This document shows positions 9,763-18,486 of a DNA stretch of 64,000 nucleotides, one piece after another (within the stretch, counting starts at the first letter, position 1; each line of letters starts with the position of its first letter). The notes below the pieces were generated by a model. It was not told where the DNA came from. It saw only the letters and a list, made by a program, of their open reading frames with translations, and did no database searches. The translations under genes and the position numbers were made by a program. The DNA is from VGBV01 sp963780395 (GTDB lineage Bacteria > Actinomycetota > Thermoleophilia > Solirubrobacterales > 70-9): the NCBI GenBank assembly GCA_963780395.1, contig CAWABY010000006.1, positions 62,001 through 126,000 of the forward strand, read 5' to 3'.

Positions 9763-12227
9763 GGCTGCAGCTCCCGCTCGGTGGTGGGGGCGGGCATGCG
9801 CCCCGCGGGCGTCCACTCCTCGTCGGGAGGGGACTCCTCCTGGACCTCCTGCTCGAGGCGCTCGATCGCGGGCAGGCGCCAGATCGCGCTCGCCAGCACC
9901 AGGCCGCCGGCGGCCGAGAGCAGCGACAGGAACAGCTCGCCGCCCGCCAGCTGGGTGAGCTCGAAGAAGTCGCGCAGGGGCTCGAAGGCCAGCACCAGCG
10001 CGTACAGCGCTCCCAGGGCCGCGACCAGCGCCAGCATGTAGCTCTGGATCGCGATGTGCTCGCGGCCGGGCCCGCGTTCCAGCAGCAGGATGAAGCAGAG
10101 GCCCAAGACGACCAGCGTGGTCGTGGCGGCGGTCCGTCCCTCCTCGAGGCCGCCGCCGAAGACGGTGTCGACGAAGAAGAAGCTGGCCAGCGACGCAACC
10201 GCGATCGCCAGCCCCGCCGGGACGGCGAAGGCGGCGAGCGCGCGCAGCAGCCGTCCCCGGTAGAGCGGCCCGTCGCTGGGGGCCAGCGCCAGCACGAAGG
10301 AGGGGATCCCGATCGTGAGGAAGGCGGCGATCGTCAGGTGCCGCGGCAGGAAGGGGAAGGCGAAGCCGGGAACCGAGACCAGCAGGATCAGCGCCGCCGC
10401 GTAGACGGTCTTGGTCAGGTAGAGCCGGCCGAGGCGGTGGATGTTGCGGGCGATGCGCCTCCCCTCTGCGACCGCGCGGGGCAGCCGCGAGAACTCGTCC
10501 TCCAGCAGCACGATGTCGGCGACGCCCTTGGTGATCTGGCTGCCCGAGCCCATCGCCACCGCCATCCGCGCCCGCTTCAGGGCCGGCACGTCGTTGACGC
10601 CGTCGCCGATCATCGCGGTGAAGCGTCCCCGATCCGACAGGGCCGAGACAAGCCCCTTCTTCTGCTCGGGGCTGATGCGGCAGAAGATCGTGTTGCGCTC
10701 GGCCACCTCGCCAAGCGCGGCCCGGTCGCCCGGCAGCTCGTCGCCGGTGACCACCCCGGCCCCGGCCGGCACTCCGACCGAGGTGGCGACCGCCGTCACC
10801 GTCTCGGGGGCATCGCCCGAGATCAGCTTCAGATCGACCTGTTGGGAGCGCATGAACTCGATCGTCTCGCGCGCGTCGGGCCGCAGCGTCTCCTCCATCA
10901 CGATCAGCGCCAGCGGCGTGATCGGCGGCATCGGGTCGGCGGCGGGGTTGGAGGGCAGCCCGCCCGAGGCGCGGCCGAAGACGACGACCCGTCGTCCCGA
11001 GCGCGTGTGCGCCTGGAGGCCCTTCAACAGGGGCACCGGCAGCGACAGCGCCCCGCGGGCCATCATCACGTCCGGCGCGCCGAGCACGAAGGTCTCGCCT
11101 CGGCTGCTTCCCAGGGTGAGGCCGCTCCACTTCCACTCCGACGAGAACGGGACCTCGGCCGAGACGCGCTCCGCGCTGCCGGGGAAGCGCTCGGCGATCG
11201 CCTCCAGGGTGCGGTTGCGCTCACCCGAGCTGGCGGCAAAGCGCGCCAGCGCCTTCTGCGCGGCTGAGGACTGGGAATCGTCGGCGACCTCGATGGCAAC
11301 GAGCTTCAGCTCGCCGGTGGTGAGGGTGCCGGTCTTGTCCACGCAGATCGTGTCCACAGCGGCCAGCGACTCCGTCGCCGCCATCTGCTGCACCAGCGTG
11401 TTGAGCCGCGCCAGGCGGATCGCGGCGACCGCGAGGGTGACGCTCATCAGCAGCACCAGGCCCTCGGGGATCAACGTGATCAGGCCGGCCGTCGCCGTCT
11501 GCCCCGCCTCGTCCAGCGGGGTGTTGCGCGCGACCAGCGCGAAGATCAGGATCGCGGCCAGCGGGATCAGCAGCCAGGTGCAGGCCTTCAGCACCTGGTT
11601 CACCTCCTCCTGCAGGGGCGAGGGCGGATGGCGGAACCGGCGGGCCTCGCCGGCGACCTTGGCCGCGTGGCTGTCCTCGCGGACGGCGTCGACCTCGTAG
11701 TAACCCGAGCCCGCGATCGCGAACGAGCCCGAGAGCACCCGCTGGCCGGGCCGCTTTCGGACCCCGTCGGCCTCTCCGGTCAGCATCGACTCGTCCACGG
11801 TCAGGCCCCGGCTCTCGACCACCTCGCCGTCCGCGACGAGCTGGTCGCCGGGCTCGACCCGCACGTAGTCGCCTGGCACCACCTCGTCGGCGGGAACCTC
11901 GACCACGGCGCCGTCCCGGATCGCCTTCGCCCGAGGGGCGACGAGCAGCGCCAGGCTCTCCAGCGTCTCCTTCGCCTTCAGCTCCTGGCGGATGCCGATG
12001 TAGCTGTTGATGATCGCGATGAACCCGAACAGCGCGTCGGCGAACAGGCCCAGCGCCAGGATGAAGATGAAGAAGACGCCGATGATCGCGTTGAAGAGCG
12101 TGAAGACGTTGCCGGCGACGATGCTCGCGACCGAGCGGCTGTTGGGATCCTCAGCCGGGCCGAGCTGCTGGAGCCGCTTGGCGGCCTCCTGGCCGGACAG
12201 GCCTCCCGGGTGGCTGCTCTGGCTCAC
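9759..12227 (-). CDS. Cation-transporting P-type ATPase (CtpE-like)
   Basis: An 822-residue membrane pump. The actuator loop has TVDESMLTGEADG and the phosphorylation motif is DKTGTLT with the catalytic Asp. A nucleotide-binding domain follows, then the hinge MIGDGVNDVPALKRA. The M4 ion-binding motif is LIPEGLVLL (PEGL), and about ten membrane spans are visible. PEGL and the lack of N-terminal CxxC metal domains place it with Ca2+/Mg2+-type pumps and closest to mycobacterial CtpE (calcium uptake) rather than copper or zinc exporters. The GTG start has TATGAA 6 nt upstream. First gene of the pump-HAD-pyk operon. Confidence 0.92.
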   Translation of the reverse strand: MSQSSHPGGLSGQEAAKRLQQLGPAEDPNSRSVASIVAGNVFTLFNAIIGVFFIFILALGLFADALFGFIAIINSYIGIRQELKAKETLESLALLVAPRAKAIRDGAVVEVPADEVVPGDYVRVEPGDQLVADGEVVESRGLTVDESMLTGEADGVRKRPGQRVLSGSFAIAGSGYYEVDAVREDSHAAKVAGEARRFRHPPSPLQEEVNQVLKACTWLLIPLAAILIFALVARNTPLDEAGQTATAGLITLIPEGLVLLMSVTLAVAAIRLARLNTLVQQMAATESLAAVDTICVDKTGTLTTGELKLVAIEVADDSQSSAAQKALARFAASSGERNRTLEAIAERFPGSAERVSAEVPFSSEWKWSGLTLGSSRGETFVLGAPDVMMARGALSLPVPLLKGLQAHTRSGRRVVVFGRASGGLPSNPAADPMPPITPLALIVMEETLRPDARETIEFMRSQQVDLKLISGDAPETVTAVATSVGVPAGAGVVTGDELPGDRAALGEVAERNTIFCRISPEQKKGLVSALSDRGRFTAMIGDGVNDVPALKRARMAVAMGSGSQITKGVADIVLLEDEFSRLPRAVAEGRRIARNIHRLGRLYLTKTVYAAALILLVSVPGFAFPFLPRHLTIAAFLTIGIPSFVLALAPSDGPLYRGRLLRALAAFAVPAGLAIAVASLASFFFVDTVFGGGLEEGRTAATTTLVVLGLCFILLLERGPGREHIAIQSYMLALVAALGALYALVLAFEPLRDFFELTQLAGGELFLSLLSAAGGLVLASAIWRLPAIERLEQEVQEESPPDEEWTPAGRMPAPTTERELQP

Positions 12228-12275
12228 CCGCCATTCATAGCGAAGCAGGACTCTGCGAACGCCCGGGGCTTGAAA

Positions 12276-12464
12276 CTAGGGCGTAGCGCCCTCGGCGCGG
12301 GAGCGCCAGTAGATCGCGGCGGCCTCCTGCTCGTGGCGCATCCGCCGCGCCTCCAGCGCCTCCTCATAGAGCCCGGAGCGCTCCCGCTCGCGCTCGAGCT
12401 CCTCGTAGCGCTCCTTCAGTTGCTCGGCCTGCTCCGCCCTGAACATCATCTGCTGCTCGGTCAT
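12276..12464 (-). CDS. Small charged coiled-coil protein, unknown function
   Basis: A 62-residue protein of almost pure helix-forming, highly charged sequence, with AEQAEQLKERYEELERERERS predicting a coiled coil. ATG 12464 is preceded closely by AGGA and a TAGGAA box. Codon use looks like that of the neighbours, and no other frame is better. It sits alone between divergent genes. I do not recognise a family. Confidence 0.5.
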   Translation of the reverse strand: MTEQQMMFRAEQAEQLKERYEELERERERSGLYEEALEARRMRHEQEAAAIYWRSRAEGATP

Positions 12465-12513
12465 ACCCGTTCCTATCGGCTACCCGCCGGTCTCGGATCA
12501 CCCCAGAAACGAC

Positions 12514-12519
12514 TAGGGT
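12514..12519 (+). promoter_or_regulatory. -10 box for the first LLM oxidoreductase (leaderless)
   Basis: TAGGGT is followed by six bases and then GTG 12526. This is one of the clearest examples of the leaderless arrangement in this window. No strong -35 is seen. Confidence 0.55.
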
Positions 12520-12525
12520 TGCGGC

Positions 12526-13602
12526 GTGGCCCTGAAGCTCGGTTTGAACCTCGGCTACTGGGGGATCGGCCCCCAGGGCGACGAGGCGGTGGAGATCACA
12601 CGCGCCGTGGAGAAGGCCGGCTTCGACTCGGTCTGGGCGGCGGAGTCCTACGGCTCCGACGCCGTCAGCGTGCTCGCCTACCTGGCCGCGAAGACCGAGA
12701 CGATCCAGCTCGGCGCGGCGATCCTGCAGGTGCCCGCGCGGCCGCCCGCGGCCGCGGCGATGGCAGGGGCGACGATCGACGCGCTCTCGGGCGGGCGGTT
12801 CATCTTCGGCTTCGGGCCCTCGGGGCCCCAGGTCTCCGAAGGCTGGTACGGAGTGCCCTACGCGAAGCCGTGGGGGCGCACGCGCGAATACGTCGAGATC
12901 GTGAAGGAGATCGTCGCCCGCGAGGGGCGCCTCGAGCACTCCGGCAAGCACTACACGCTGCCGCTGAGCGAGGGCGAGGGCGTCACCGGCCAGGGCAAGG
13001 CGCTGAAGCTGAACTTCCACCCGGTCCGCGATCGCATTCCCATCTACATCGGGGCGATCGGCCGCAAGTCGGTCGAGTTCGCCGCCGAGGCCGCGGACGG
13101 ATGGATCGCGATCTTCTTCTCGGTGGACGAGTGGGAGTCGACCTGGGGCGAGCACATCGAGGCGGGGCTCGCCAAGGGCGGGCGCTCTCGTGAGGACTTC
13201 TCGGTCTCGCCCTCGGTCCAGGTGGCGATCGACGGCGACCTCGATGCCGCCCGCAACGTGGTCAAGATGGGCCTGCTCCTCTACCTCGGGGGCATGGGCT
13301 CACGCGAGACCAACTTCTACGTGGACCTGACCCACCGCTTCGGCTTCGGCGAGGTGGCGGACGAGGTGCAGTCGCTGTACCTGGACGGCAAGCGGGAGGA
13401 GGCGTTCGCCGCGATCCCCGACGAGCTCGTCGACGCCACCTCGATGATCGGCAGCGAGGACGAGGTCGCCGAGCGGGTCAAGAAGTTCGAGGACCAGGGC
13501 GTCGACCGGCTGATCGTCTCGCCGGTGCAGGCGACGCCGGAGGAACGTCTCCACACGGTCGAGCGCATGGCCTCCCTGGTCGGCGCCGGCACCCCCGCCT
13601 AG
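12526..13602 (+). CDS. LLM-class F420-dependent oxidoreductase
   Basis: A 358-residue TIM-barrel flavin/F420 oxidoreductase of the luciferase-like monooxygenase superfamily. It opens KLGLNLGYWG, then GFDSVWAAESYGSDA (cofactor-facing strand and loop). SGGRFIFGFGPSGPQVSEGWYGVPY is the conserved family stretch, and IPIYIGAIGRKSVEFAAEAADGW a later barrel strand. Similar proteins in actinobacteria use F420 rather than FMN; the substrate is unknown. The GTG start is set by a -10 box 6 nt upstream. It is monocistronic by position. Confidence 0.9.
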   Translation: MALKLGLNLGYWGIGPQGDEAVEITRAVEKAGFDSVWAAESYGSDAVSVLAYLAAKTETIQLGAAILQVPARPPAAAAMAGATIDALSGGRFIFGFGPSGPQVSEGWYGVPYAKPWGRTREYVEIVKEIVAREGRLEHSGKHYTLPLSEGEGVTGQGKALKLNFHPVRDRIPIYIGAIGRKSVEFAAEAADGWIAIFFSVDEWESTWGEHIEAGLAKGGRSREDFSVSPSVQVAIDGDLDAARNVVKMGLLLYLGGMGSRETNFYVDLTHRFGFGEVADEVQSLYLDGKREEAFAAIPDELVDATSMIGSEDEVAERVKKFEDQGVDRLIVSPVQATPEERLHTVERMASLVGAGTPA

Positions 13603-13645
13603 GGACGCGCCCCCGCCTGTTTGTGAATAGCCTTCCGCGCCGCTG

Positions 13646-14764
13646 ATGCGAATCGGAGTCCCCAAGGAGACCGCCGAGGGTGAACGGCGCGTCGCCCTCG
13701 TCCCCGACGTCGTCAAAGCGCTCACCGCCAAGGAACTGGAGGTCGCCGTCGAGCCGGGGGCGGGTGAGGCCGCCGCCTATCCGGATTCGGCCTATGGCGA
13801 GGCCGGCGCCAAGCTCGAGGACGCGTGGGACGCCGACGTCGTGCTCCGGGTCGCGCCGCCCAGCCAGCAGGACGTCGGCCGCCTGAAGTCCGGCCAGGTG
13901 CTGATCGGGTTCCTGGCGCCGCTGACGGACACCTCCCTCGCCAAGGCGCTTGCCTCCGGCGGCGTCACGAGCTTCGCGATGGAGTCGATCCCGCGCATCA
14001 CGCGCGCCCAATCGATGGACGCGCTCTCCTCACAGGCGAACCTGGGCGGCTACATGTGCGTGCTGATCGCCGCGCGAGACTCGGGCAACCTGTTCCCGAT
14101 GATGACGACGGCCGCGGGCACGATCCCGCCGGCCAAGGTGCTCGTGCTGGGCGCGGGTGTCGCCGGCCTGCAGGCGATCGCCACCGCCAAGCGCCTGGGC
14201 GGCGTCGTCACCGGCTTCGACGTGCGCTCGGTCGTCAAGGAACAGGTCGAGTCCCTGGGAGGCCGCTTCCTCGAGGTGGAGGCGGTCAAGGACGCCGAGG
14301 GCGAGGGTGGCTACGCCCGCCCCCTGACCGACGAGGAGAACGCCAAGCTCCGAGAAGAATTGGGCGAGGCCGCAAAGCGCATGGACGTGATCATCAGCAC
14401 CGCCGCGATCCCGGGCCGCGCCGCGCCGCTGCTGATCACCGCCGACGCGGTTCGCGGCATGGCTCCGGGCTCGGTGATCGTCGACATGGCCGCCGAGACC
14501 GGTGGCAACTGCGAGCTGACCGTGGCCGGCGAGACCGTCGATGAGGGGGGCGTCAAGGTGATCGGCCCGGTCAACCTGCCGAGCGAGATGGCCAACGACG
14601 CCTCTGCCCTCTACGCCAAGAACCTCTCCAACCTGCTGGACCTGCTCGTCGAGGACGGAAAGCTGAATCTTGATTTCGAGGACGAGGTGGTCGCGGGCGC
14701 CGCGCTCACCCACAACGGTGAGATCGTCAACGAGCGAGCCAAGGAAGCCGCGGGAGGTTCCTGA
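13646..14764 (+). CDS. pntAA: NAD(P) transhydrogenase alpha subunit, soluble NAD-binding part
   Basis: Domain I of proton-translocating transhydrogenase, 372 residues. It opens MRIGVPKETAEGERRVALVPD, the family signature, and has the SSQANLGGYMC segment. A Rossmann motif VLGAGVAGLQAIATAKRLG binds NAD(H). The protein ends after domain I without membrane spans, so this is the split-alpha form. Its stop overlaps the start of pntAB by one base. The complex couples hydride transfer between NADH and NADP+ to proton flow across the membrane. TAGCCT lies 12 nt upstream of the ATG. Confidence 0.95.
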   Translation: MRIGVPKETAEGERRVALVPDVVKALTAKELEVAVEPGAGEAAAYPDSAYGEAGAKLEDAWDADVVLRVAPPSQQDVGRLKSGQVLIGFLAPLTDTSLAKALASGGVTSFAMESIPRITRAQSMDALSSQANLGGYMCVLIAARDSGNLFPMMTTAAGTIPPAKVLVLGAGVAGLQAIATAKRLGGVVTGFDVRSVVKEQVESLGGRFLEVEAVKDAEGEGGYARPLTDEENAKLREELGEAAKRMDVIISTAAIPGRAAPLLITADAVRGMAPGSVIVDMAAETGGNCELTVAGETVDEGGVKVIGPVNLPSEMANDASALYAKNLSNLLDLLVEDGKLNLDFEDEVVAGAALTHNGEIVNERAKEAAGGS

Positions 14765-15123
14765 TGGATTTGATGACCGAGATCACGATCTTCGTGCTCG
14801 CCGCCTTCGTCGGCTTCGAGGTGATCTCGAAGGTGCCGACGACGCTGCACACGCCGCTCATGTCCCAGACCAACGCGATCCACGGCATCGTCGTGCTGGG
14901 CGGCTTCATCGTGCTCGGCTACGCCGACGACACGCTGGAGAAGACGATCGGCTTCATCGCGGTCGCCTTCGGCACGATCAACGTGGTCGGCGGCTTCATG
15001 GTCACCGACCGGATGCTGGGGATGTTCGTACGCAAACCGAAGCCTGCGATCGAAGAGAGCTCGACCGAGCCGCTTCCCGCCGAGGGTTCGGGGAGCGCCG
15101 AGACCGAGGAGAGCTCTTCCTGA
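14764..15123 (+). CDS. pntAB: NAD(P) transhydrogenase alpha subunit, membrane part
   Basis: A 119-residue protein with three hydrophobic spans, including IFVLAAFVGFEVISKVPTTLHTPLMSQTNAIHG, the conserved PntAB motif, and IHGIVVLGGFIVLGY. It forms part of membrane domain II. The C-terminal 25 residues are an acidic, serine-rich tail not essential to the fold. Start and stop overlap the neighbours by one base each, so translation is probably coupled. Confidence 0.93.
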   Translation: MDLMTEITIFVLAAFVGFEVISKVPTTLHTPLMSQTNAIHGIVVLGGFIVLGYADDTLEKTIGFIAVAFGTINVVGGFMVTDRMLGMFVRKPKPAIEESSTEPLPAEGSGSAETEESSS

Positions 15124-16556
15124 TGCGCACCCTCGCCGCGCTGGCGCCCGACTCGGACTTCGTGCGGGCCGCATACATCGTCGCCTTCGTCCTCTTCATC
15201 GTCGGCGTCCGCCAGGGGACCCACCCGACCACCGCCAAGCGCGGCAACCTGATCGCCGCCGCCGGCATGGCGGTCGCGGTCGCGACCACGCTGGCTCTGG
15301 ATGGGATCGGCAACTGGGGGCTGATCATCGGCGGCATCGTGGTCGGCACGGCGGTCGGCGCCGTCGCCTCGATCCGGGTGGCGATGACCGCGATGCCGCA
15401 GATGGTGGCCCTCTACAACGGCGTCGGCGGCGGGGCCGTGGCGCTGATCGCCTGGTCGGAGTTCCGCGAGGAGTTGCACCTGCTGGGCGAGGGCGCGATC
15501 AGCCAGATCCCGCTCGAGATCTTCGTCCCGATCATGTTCTCGATGGTGGTCGGCTCGGTCTCGTTCTGGGGCTCCAATGTCGCCTTCGGCAAGCTCCAGG
15601 ACCTGATCCCGCAGCAGCCGGTGAAGGTCCCCGGCCAGCAGGTGATCAACGCGGCGCTGCTGTTGGGGATCATCGCCGCCTGCATCTACCTGGGGATCAG
15701 CAATGACGACCCCAGTCAGGGCCTCTTCATCGCCGTCCTCATCGCAGCCGCCTTCCTGGGGACGCTCGTGGTGCTGCCCATCGGCGGGGCGGACATGCCG
15801 GTCGTGATCTCGCTGCTCAACGCTTTCACGGGCCTCTCGGCGGCCGCGGCCGGCTTCTCGCTCGACAACGTGGCGCTGATCGTCGCCGGCACGCTCGTCG
15901 GCTCATCGGGAACGATCCTGACCATGGAAATGGCGACCGCGATGAACCGCTCGGTCGCCAACGTCCTCTTCGCGGGCTTCGGCGGGGCCCCGGCTGCTGG
16001 GGCCGCGGGCGACGGCGAGGAGCGGCCGCACCGTTCGGTCGGCCCGCAGGACGCCGCGATCGCGCTCGCCTACGCCGATTCGGTCGTGATCGTGCCCGGC
16101 TACGGGCTCGCCGTCGCCCAGGCCCAGCACGCGGTGAAGGAGATGGCCGACGAGCTCGAGAAGCGCGGTGTCACGGTCAGCTACGCCATCCACCCGGTGG
16201 CCGGCCGCATGCCGGGCCACATGAACGTGCTGCTGGCGGAGGCCGACGTGCCCTACGACAAGCTGCGCGAGATGGACGAGATCAACCCCGAGATGCCGCG
16301 CACCGACGTGGCGGTCGTGATCGGCGCCAACGACGTCACCAACCCGGCGGCGAAGAACGACCCGGACTCGCCGATCGCAGGCATGCCGATCATCGAGGTG
16401 ACCGAGGCCCAGCAGGTGATCGTGATCAAGCGCTCGCTCAGTCCCGGATTCGCCGGCATCGACAACGACCTCTTCTACGAGGAGAACACCTCGATGCTGT
16501 TCAGCGACGCCAAGGCCGCCGCCCAGGAGATCGCGGGCGAGGTCGAGGGGCTGTAG
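15123..16556 (+). CDS. pntB: NAD(P) transhydrogenase beta subunit
   Basis: A 477-residue subunit: about eight to nine membrane segments (domain II), then the NADP(H)-binding domain III. Domain III shows VIVPGYGLAVAQAQHAVKEM, the GYGLAVAQ dinucleotide motif of PntB. AIHPVAGRMPGHMNVLLAEA and VVIGANDVTNPAAKNDPDSPIAGMP follow, with a C-terminal IVIKRSLSPGFAGIDN. ATG 15123 overlaps the pntAB stop. The open frame extends further upstream, but that part lies inside pntAA/pntAB and is not real. Confidence 0.96.
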   Translation: MRTLAALAPDSDFVRAAYIVAFVLFIVGVRQGTHPTTAKRGNLIAAAGMAVAVATTLALDGIGNWGLIIGGIVVGTAVGAVASIRVAMTAMPQMVALYNGVGGGAVALIAWSEFREELHLLGEGAISQIPLEIFVPIMFSMVVGSVSFWGSNVAFGKLQDLIPQQPVKVPGQQVINAALLLGIIAACIYLGISNDDPSQGLFIAVLIAAAFLGTLVVLPIGGADMPVVISLLNAFTGLSAAAAGFSLDNVALIVAGTLVGSSGTILTMEMATAMNRSVANVLFAGFGGAPAAGAAGDGEERPHRSVGPQDAAIALAYADSVVIVPGYGLAVAQAQHAVKEMADELEKRGVTVSYAIHPVAGRMPGHMNVLLAEADVPYDKLREMDEINPEMPRTDVAVVIGANDVTNPAAKNDPDSPIAGMPIIEVTEAQQVIVIKRSLSPGFAGIDNDLFYEENTSMLFSDAKAAAQEIAGEVEGL

Positions 16557-16723
16557 CCGGACCCGAACCCGGGTTGACGGCCTCGCCATTAGGTCGCGGC
16601 TACGAGTGGCCGCTAGGCGCGAGCGCGACTGGAACTAGGGGGTTACCCGGTGCTTTTTCGCCTGCTAGCCGCCTACTTTGGCCAGCGCAAGCGACCACTG
16701 ACCTCCACTGAAGGGGAACCAAG

Positions 16724-16852
16724 ATGCGACACGTTTTTGCAGCCATGGCCCTGGGCCCGCCGGTCGGCGGCACGGGCAGCTCGATGCCGGGAGCCCCGAA
16801 GCGCGGTCCGCGCCGGGCGCAGCGCCGCAGGCGGCCGCCCCGCCAGCGCTAG
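16724..16852 (+). CDS. Short arginine-rich protein (42 residues), unknown
   Basis: ATG 16724 follows an AAGGGG ribosome-binding site 7-8 nt upstream. A possible -10 box (TACTTT at 16674) would give a short leader. The product starts MRHVFAAMALGPPVGG and ends in a very basic stretch rich in Arg, Pro and Gln. It has no recognised family. It could be a nucleic-acid-binding micro-protein. The good ribosome site is the main support; the 300-base span between pntB and the SnoaL-like gene holds nothing else I can name. Confidence 0.4.
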   Translation: MRHVFAAMALGPPVGGTGSSMPGAPKRGPRRAQRRRRPPRQR

Positions 16853-16872
16853 GGGACCCACGGGGGTGCCGG

Positions 16873-17271
16873 CTAGGCGGCCGGCTCGCCCTCGAAGTCG
16901 GCGATCGCCTGCTCGCGCTCGCTGTAGCCGGCGTAGTAGGCGACGAGCTGCTCACGGACGCGCCACACGGTCCAGGCTCGCCAGCCCATTTCCATGCCGC
17001 GGCTGCCGGTCATCTCGACGCTCATGTCGATCAGCGCGGCCTGCCCGCGCTCCTGCATCTCCCAGTTCACGAACCTGATCCGGTCCGAGACCCCGAGCAG
17101 GTCGTCGGCCCAGTCCGCGACCTCATCGGGGCCGCGGTAGGTCCGCGCGCCCGGGATCTCAGGGACCTCGTGGAACTCGATCCGCGGGCTGCAGAGCGCC
17201 GCGAAGCCGCTGATGTCGCGGGCGTTCAGCCGCTCGAACGCGAGCCGCACTACCTCGGCGGTCTCGCCCAC
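16873..17271 (-). CDS. SnoaL-like (NTF2-fold) protein
   Basis: A 132-residue protein of the SnoaL/ketosteroid isomerase-like family. The start ETAEVVRLAFERLNARDISGFAALCSPRIEFHEVP matches the cone-shaped alpha+beta fold opening seen across the family. WRVREQLVAYYAGYSEREQAIA is the usual closing strand and helix. Family members are isomerases, cyclases or binding proteins; no specific reaction can be assigned. It begins 1 nt after the stop of the LapA-domain gene and is probably in the same transcript. Confidence 0.78.
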   Translation of the reverse strand: MGETAEVVRLAFERLNARDISGFAALCSPRIEFHEVPEIPGARTYRGPDEVADWADDLLGVSDRIRFVNWEMQERGQAALIDMSVEMTGSRGMEMGWRAWTVWRVREQLVAYYAGYSEREQAIADFEGEPAA

Positions 17272-17272
17272 T

Positions 17273-17518
17273 TCAGCGGTCGTGTTTTCGCAGGCGCCCG
17301 GTGCGGCCCATCAGCAGACCGATCAGCAGCCCGAGGACTGCCGCGAGCAGCAGGGCGAAGATCAGCGGCGCGGTGATCGACGCGAACAGGAAGTCGACGG
17401 TGACTTCCTTGGAGTTCTGGAGGATGAAGATCGCCGCGATGACGACGAGCGCGATCGCGGCGTAGAGCCGCCAGCTCGTCGATCCAGCACTCGTTCCTGA
17501 GCCCGCTCCAGCTGACAC
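17273..17518 (-). CDS. LapA-domain (DUF1049) small membrane protein
   Basis: A protein of about 81 residues with two membrane spans (YAAIALVVIAAIFILQNS and ITAPLIFALLLAAVLGLLIGLLMG) separated by KEVTVDFLFAS, the classic DUF1049/LapA pattern. It ends in a basic cytosolic tail. The GTG at 17518 is chosen because TAGGGT lies 8 nt upstream; an in-frame GTG at 17536 would place the promoter box inside the gene. The function in monoderms is unclear; in Gram-negatives LapA helps LPS assembly. Confidence 0.75.
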   Translation of the reverse strand: MSAGAGSGTSAGSTSWRLYAAIALVVIAAIFILQNSKEVTVDFLFASITAPLIFALLLAAVLGLLIGLLMGRTGRLRKHDR

Positions 17519-17614
17519 GACGGGCGACCCTAGCACGGGGTCCGACCGCCAATGGCGACGGAATCGTGACCCGCTCAGGCCATCCGTATCGCTGGCCGCG
17601 GCAGTCTCGCCCGG

Positions 17615-18472
17615 GTGAGATCCGAGCGCGGCCAGGCGACCGTCGAGTGGCTGGGGTTATTGCTGCTGGCGACGCTGGTGATGGCCGCGGTTGTCGTATC
17701 GCTCGGCTGGCGCACCGTCCGGGTCTCGCTGCGGGACGCCGTGCTCGCGAACCTGGTCTGCGCCGTTCGCCTCGTCGAGGACTGCCGGGAGGAGCCGAAG
17801 CTGCGTGAGGACTATGGGCACGAGCTGGCGGCCCTCGTTCGCGCCAACGCGCCCGCGCTGCTCTACGAGGACGGGATGACGGCGATGCCGGTGGATTACC
17901 GCCGCTGCCGCATCGACCAGTGCGCGGCCGGGGCGGGGGAGGGGACCGTGCTGCGAACCGATCGCGGCGAGCGGGCCGTCGCCTTCACCCACGCGATCGA
18001 CTGCCGCGACGGCACGGCGCCCTCGCAGGCCGACTGCTCGGGCGAGCGCGCCGGCAACCTCTACCTCCAGTACTGGTTCTACTACCCGGGCTCCGCCACC
18101 GGCGAGGGCAGCACGCCGCTGAAGGGTGCGGTCCGCAAGGTCAGCTCCGCGGTCGGCAAGCCGAGCTGGCACCGGGACGACTGGGAGAGCTTCCAGGTCC
18201 GGATCGAGCCCGACGGCCGGCGCCTCGCCCGCGCCAGCTCCCACCGCGGCTACGGGCCCGGCTGGGTCCCCGGGCGGGACCGCGTGTACGTCGCGGGAGG
18301 CAGTCACGCGGGCCGCGCGGAGGCACGCACCGTCGCGCGCGCGACCAAGGACGACCGGCTGGTGCTGATCCCCCTGACCGAGATCGCCCGCAGCGACCGC
18401 ACCCCGTTCGTGGTCACCCCGCCATGGCGCAAGCGCGTCTACTTCGACCCCGAGTACAGCGGGACCGACTAG
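17615..18472 (+). CDS. Pilin-like anchored protein with a Vps62-like extracellular domain
   Basis: A 285-residue protein. The N-terminus RSERGQATVEWLGLLLLATLVMAAVVVSL resembles TadE/TadG-type pseudopilins: a short basic leader, then Gly-Gln-Ala-Thr-Val-Glu and a hydrophobic helix. The rest is a soluble domain with LYLQYWFYYP, WHRDDWESFQVRIEPDG and RVYVAGGSHAGRAE. This is reminiscent of the Vps62/DUF946 fold, where an HxxDWE motif is typical. Four or more cysteines suggest extracytoplasmic disulfides. GTG 17615 is the only start before the hydrophobic helix. Function unknown; the pilin-like anchor is seen, the Vps62 link is by motif only. Confidence 0.65.
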   Translation: MRSERGQATVEWLGLLLLATLVMAAVVVSLGWRTVRVSLRDAVLANLVCAVRLVEDCREEPKLREDYGHELAALVRANAPALLYEDGMTAMPVDYRRCRIDQCAAGAGEGTVLRTDRGERAVAFTHAIDCRDGTAPSQADCSGERAGNLYLQYWFYYPGSATGEGSTPLKGAVRKVSSAVGKPSWHRDDWESFQVRIEPDGRRLARASSHRGYGPGWVPGRDRVYVAGGSHAGRAEARTVARATKDDRLVLIPLTEIARSDRTPFVVTPPWRKRVYFDPEYSGTD

Positions 18473-18486
18473 CCCAGCGGCCGGCG

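Noticed and set aside
16560..16600. Promoter TTGACG before the arginine-rich small gene
   Set aside because: No acceptable -10 hexamer lies 16-19 bases downstream.
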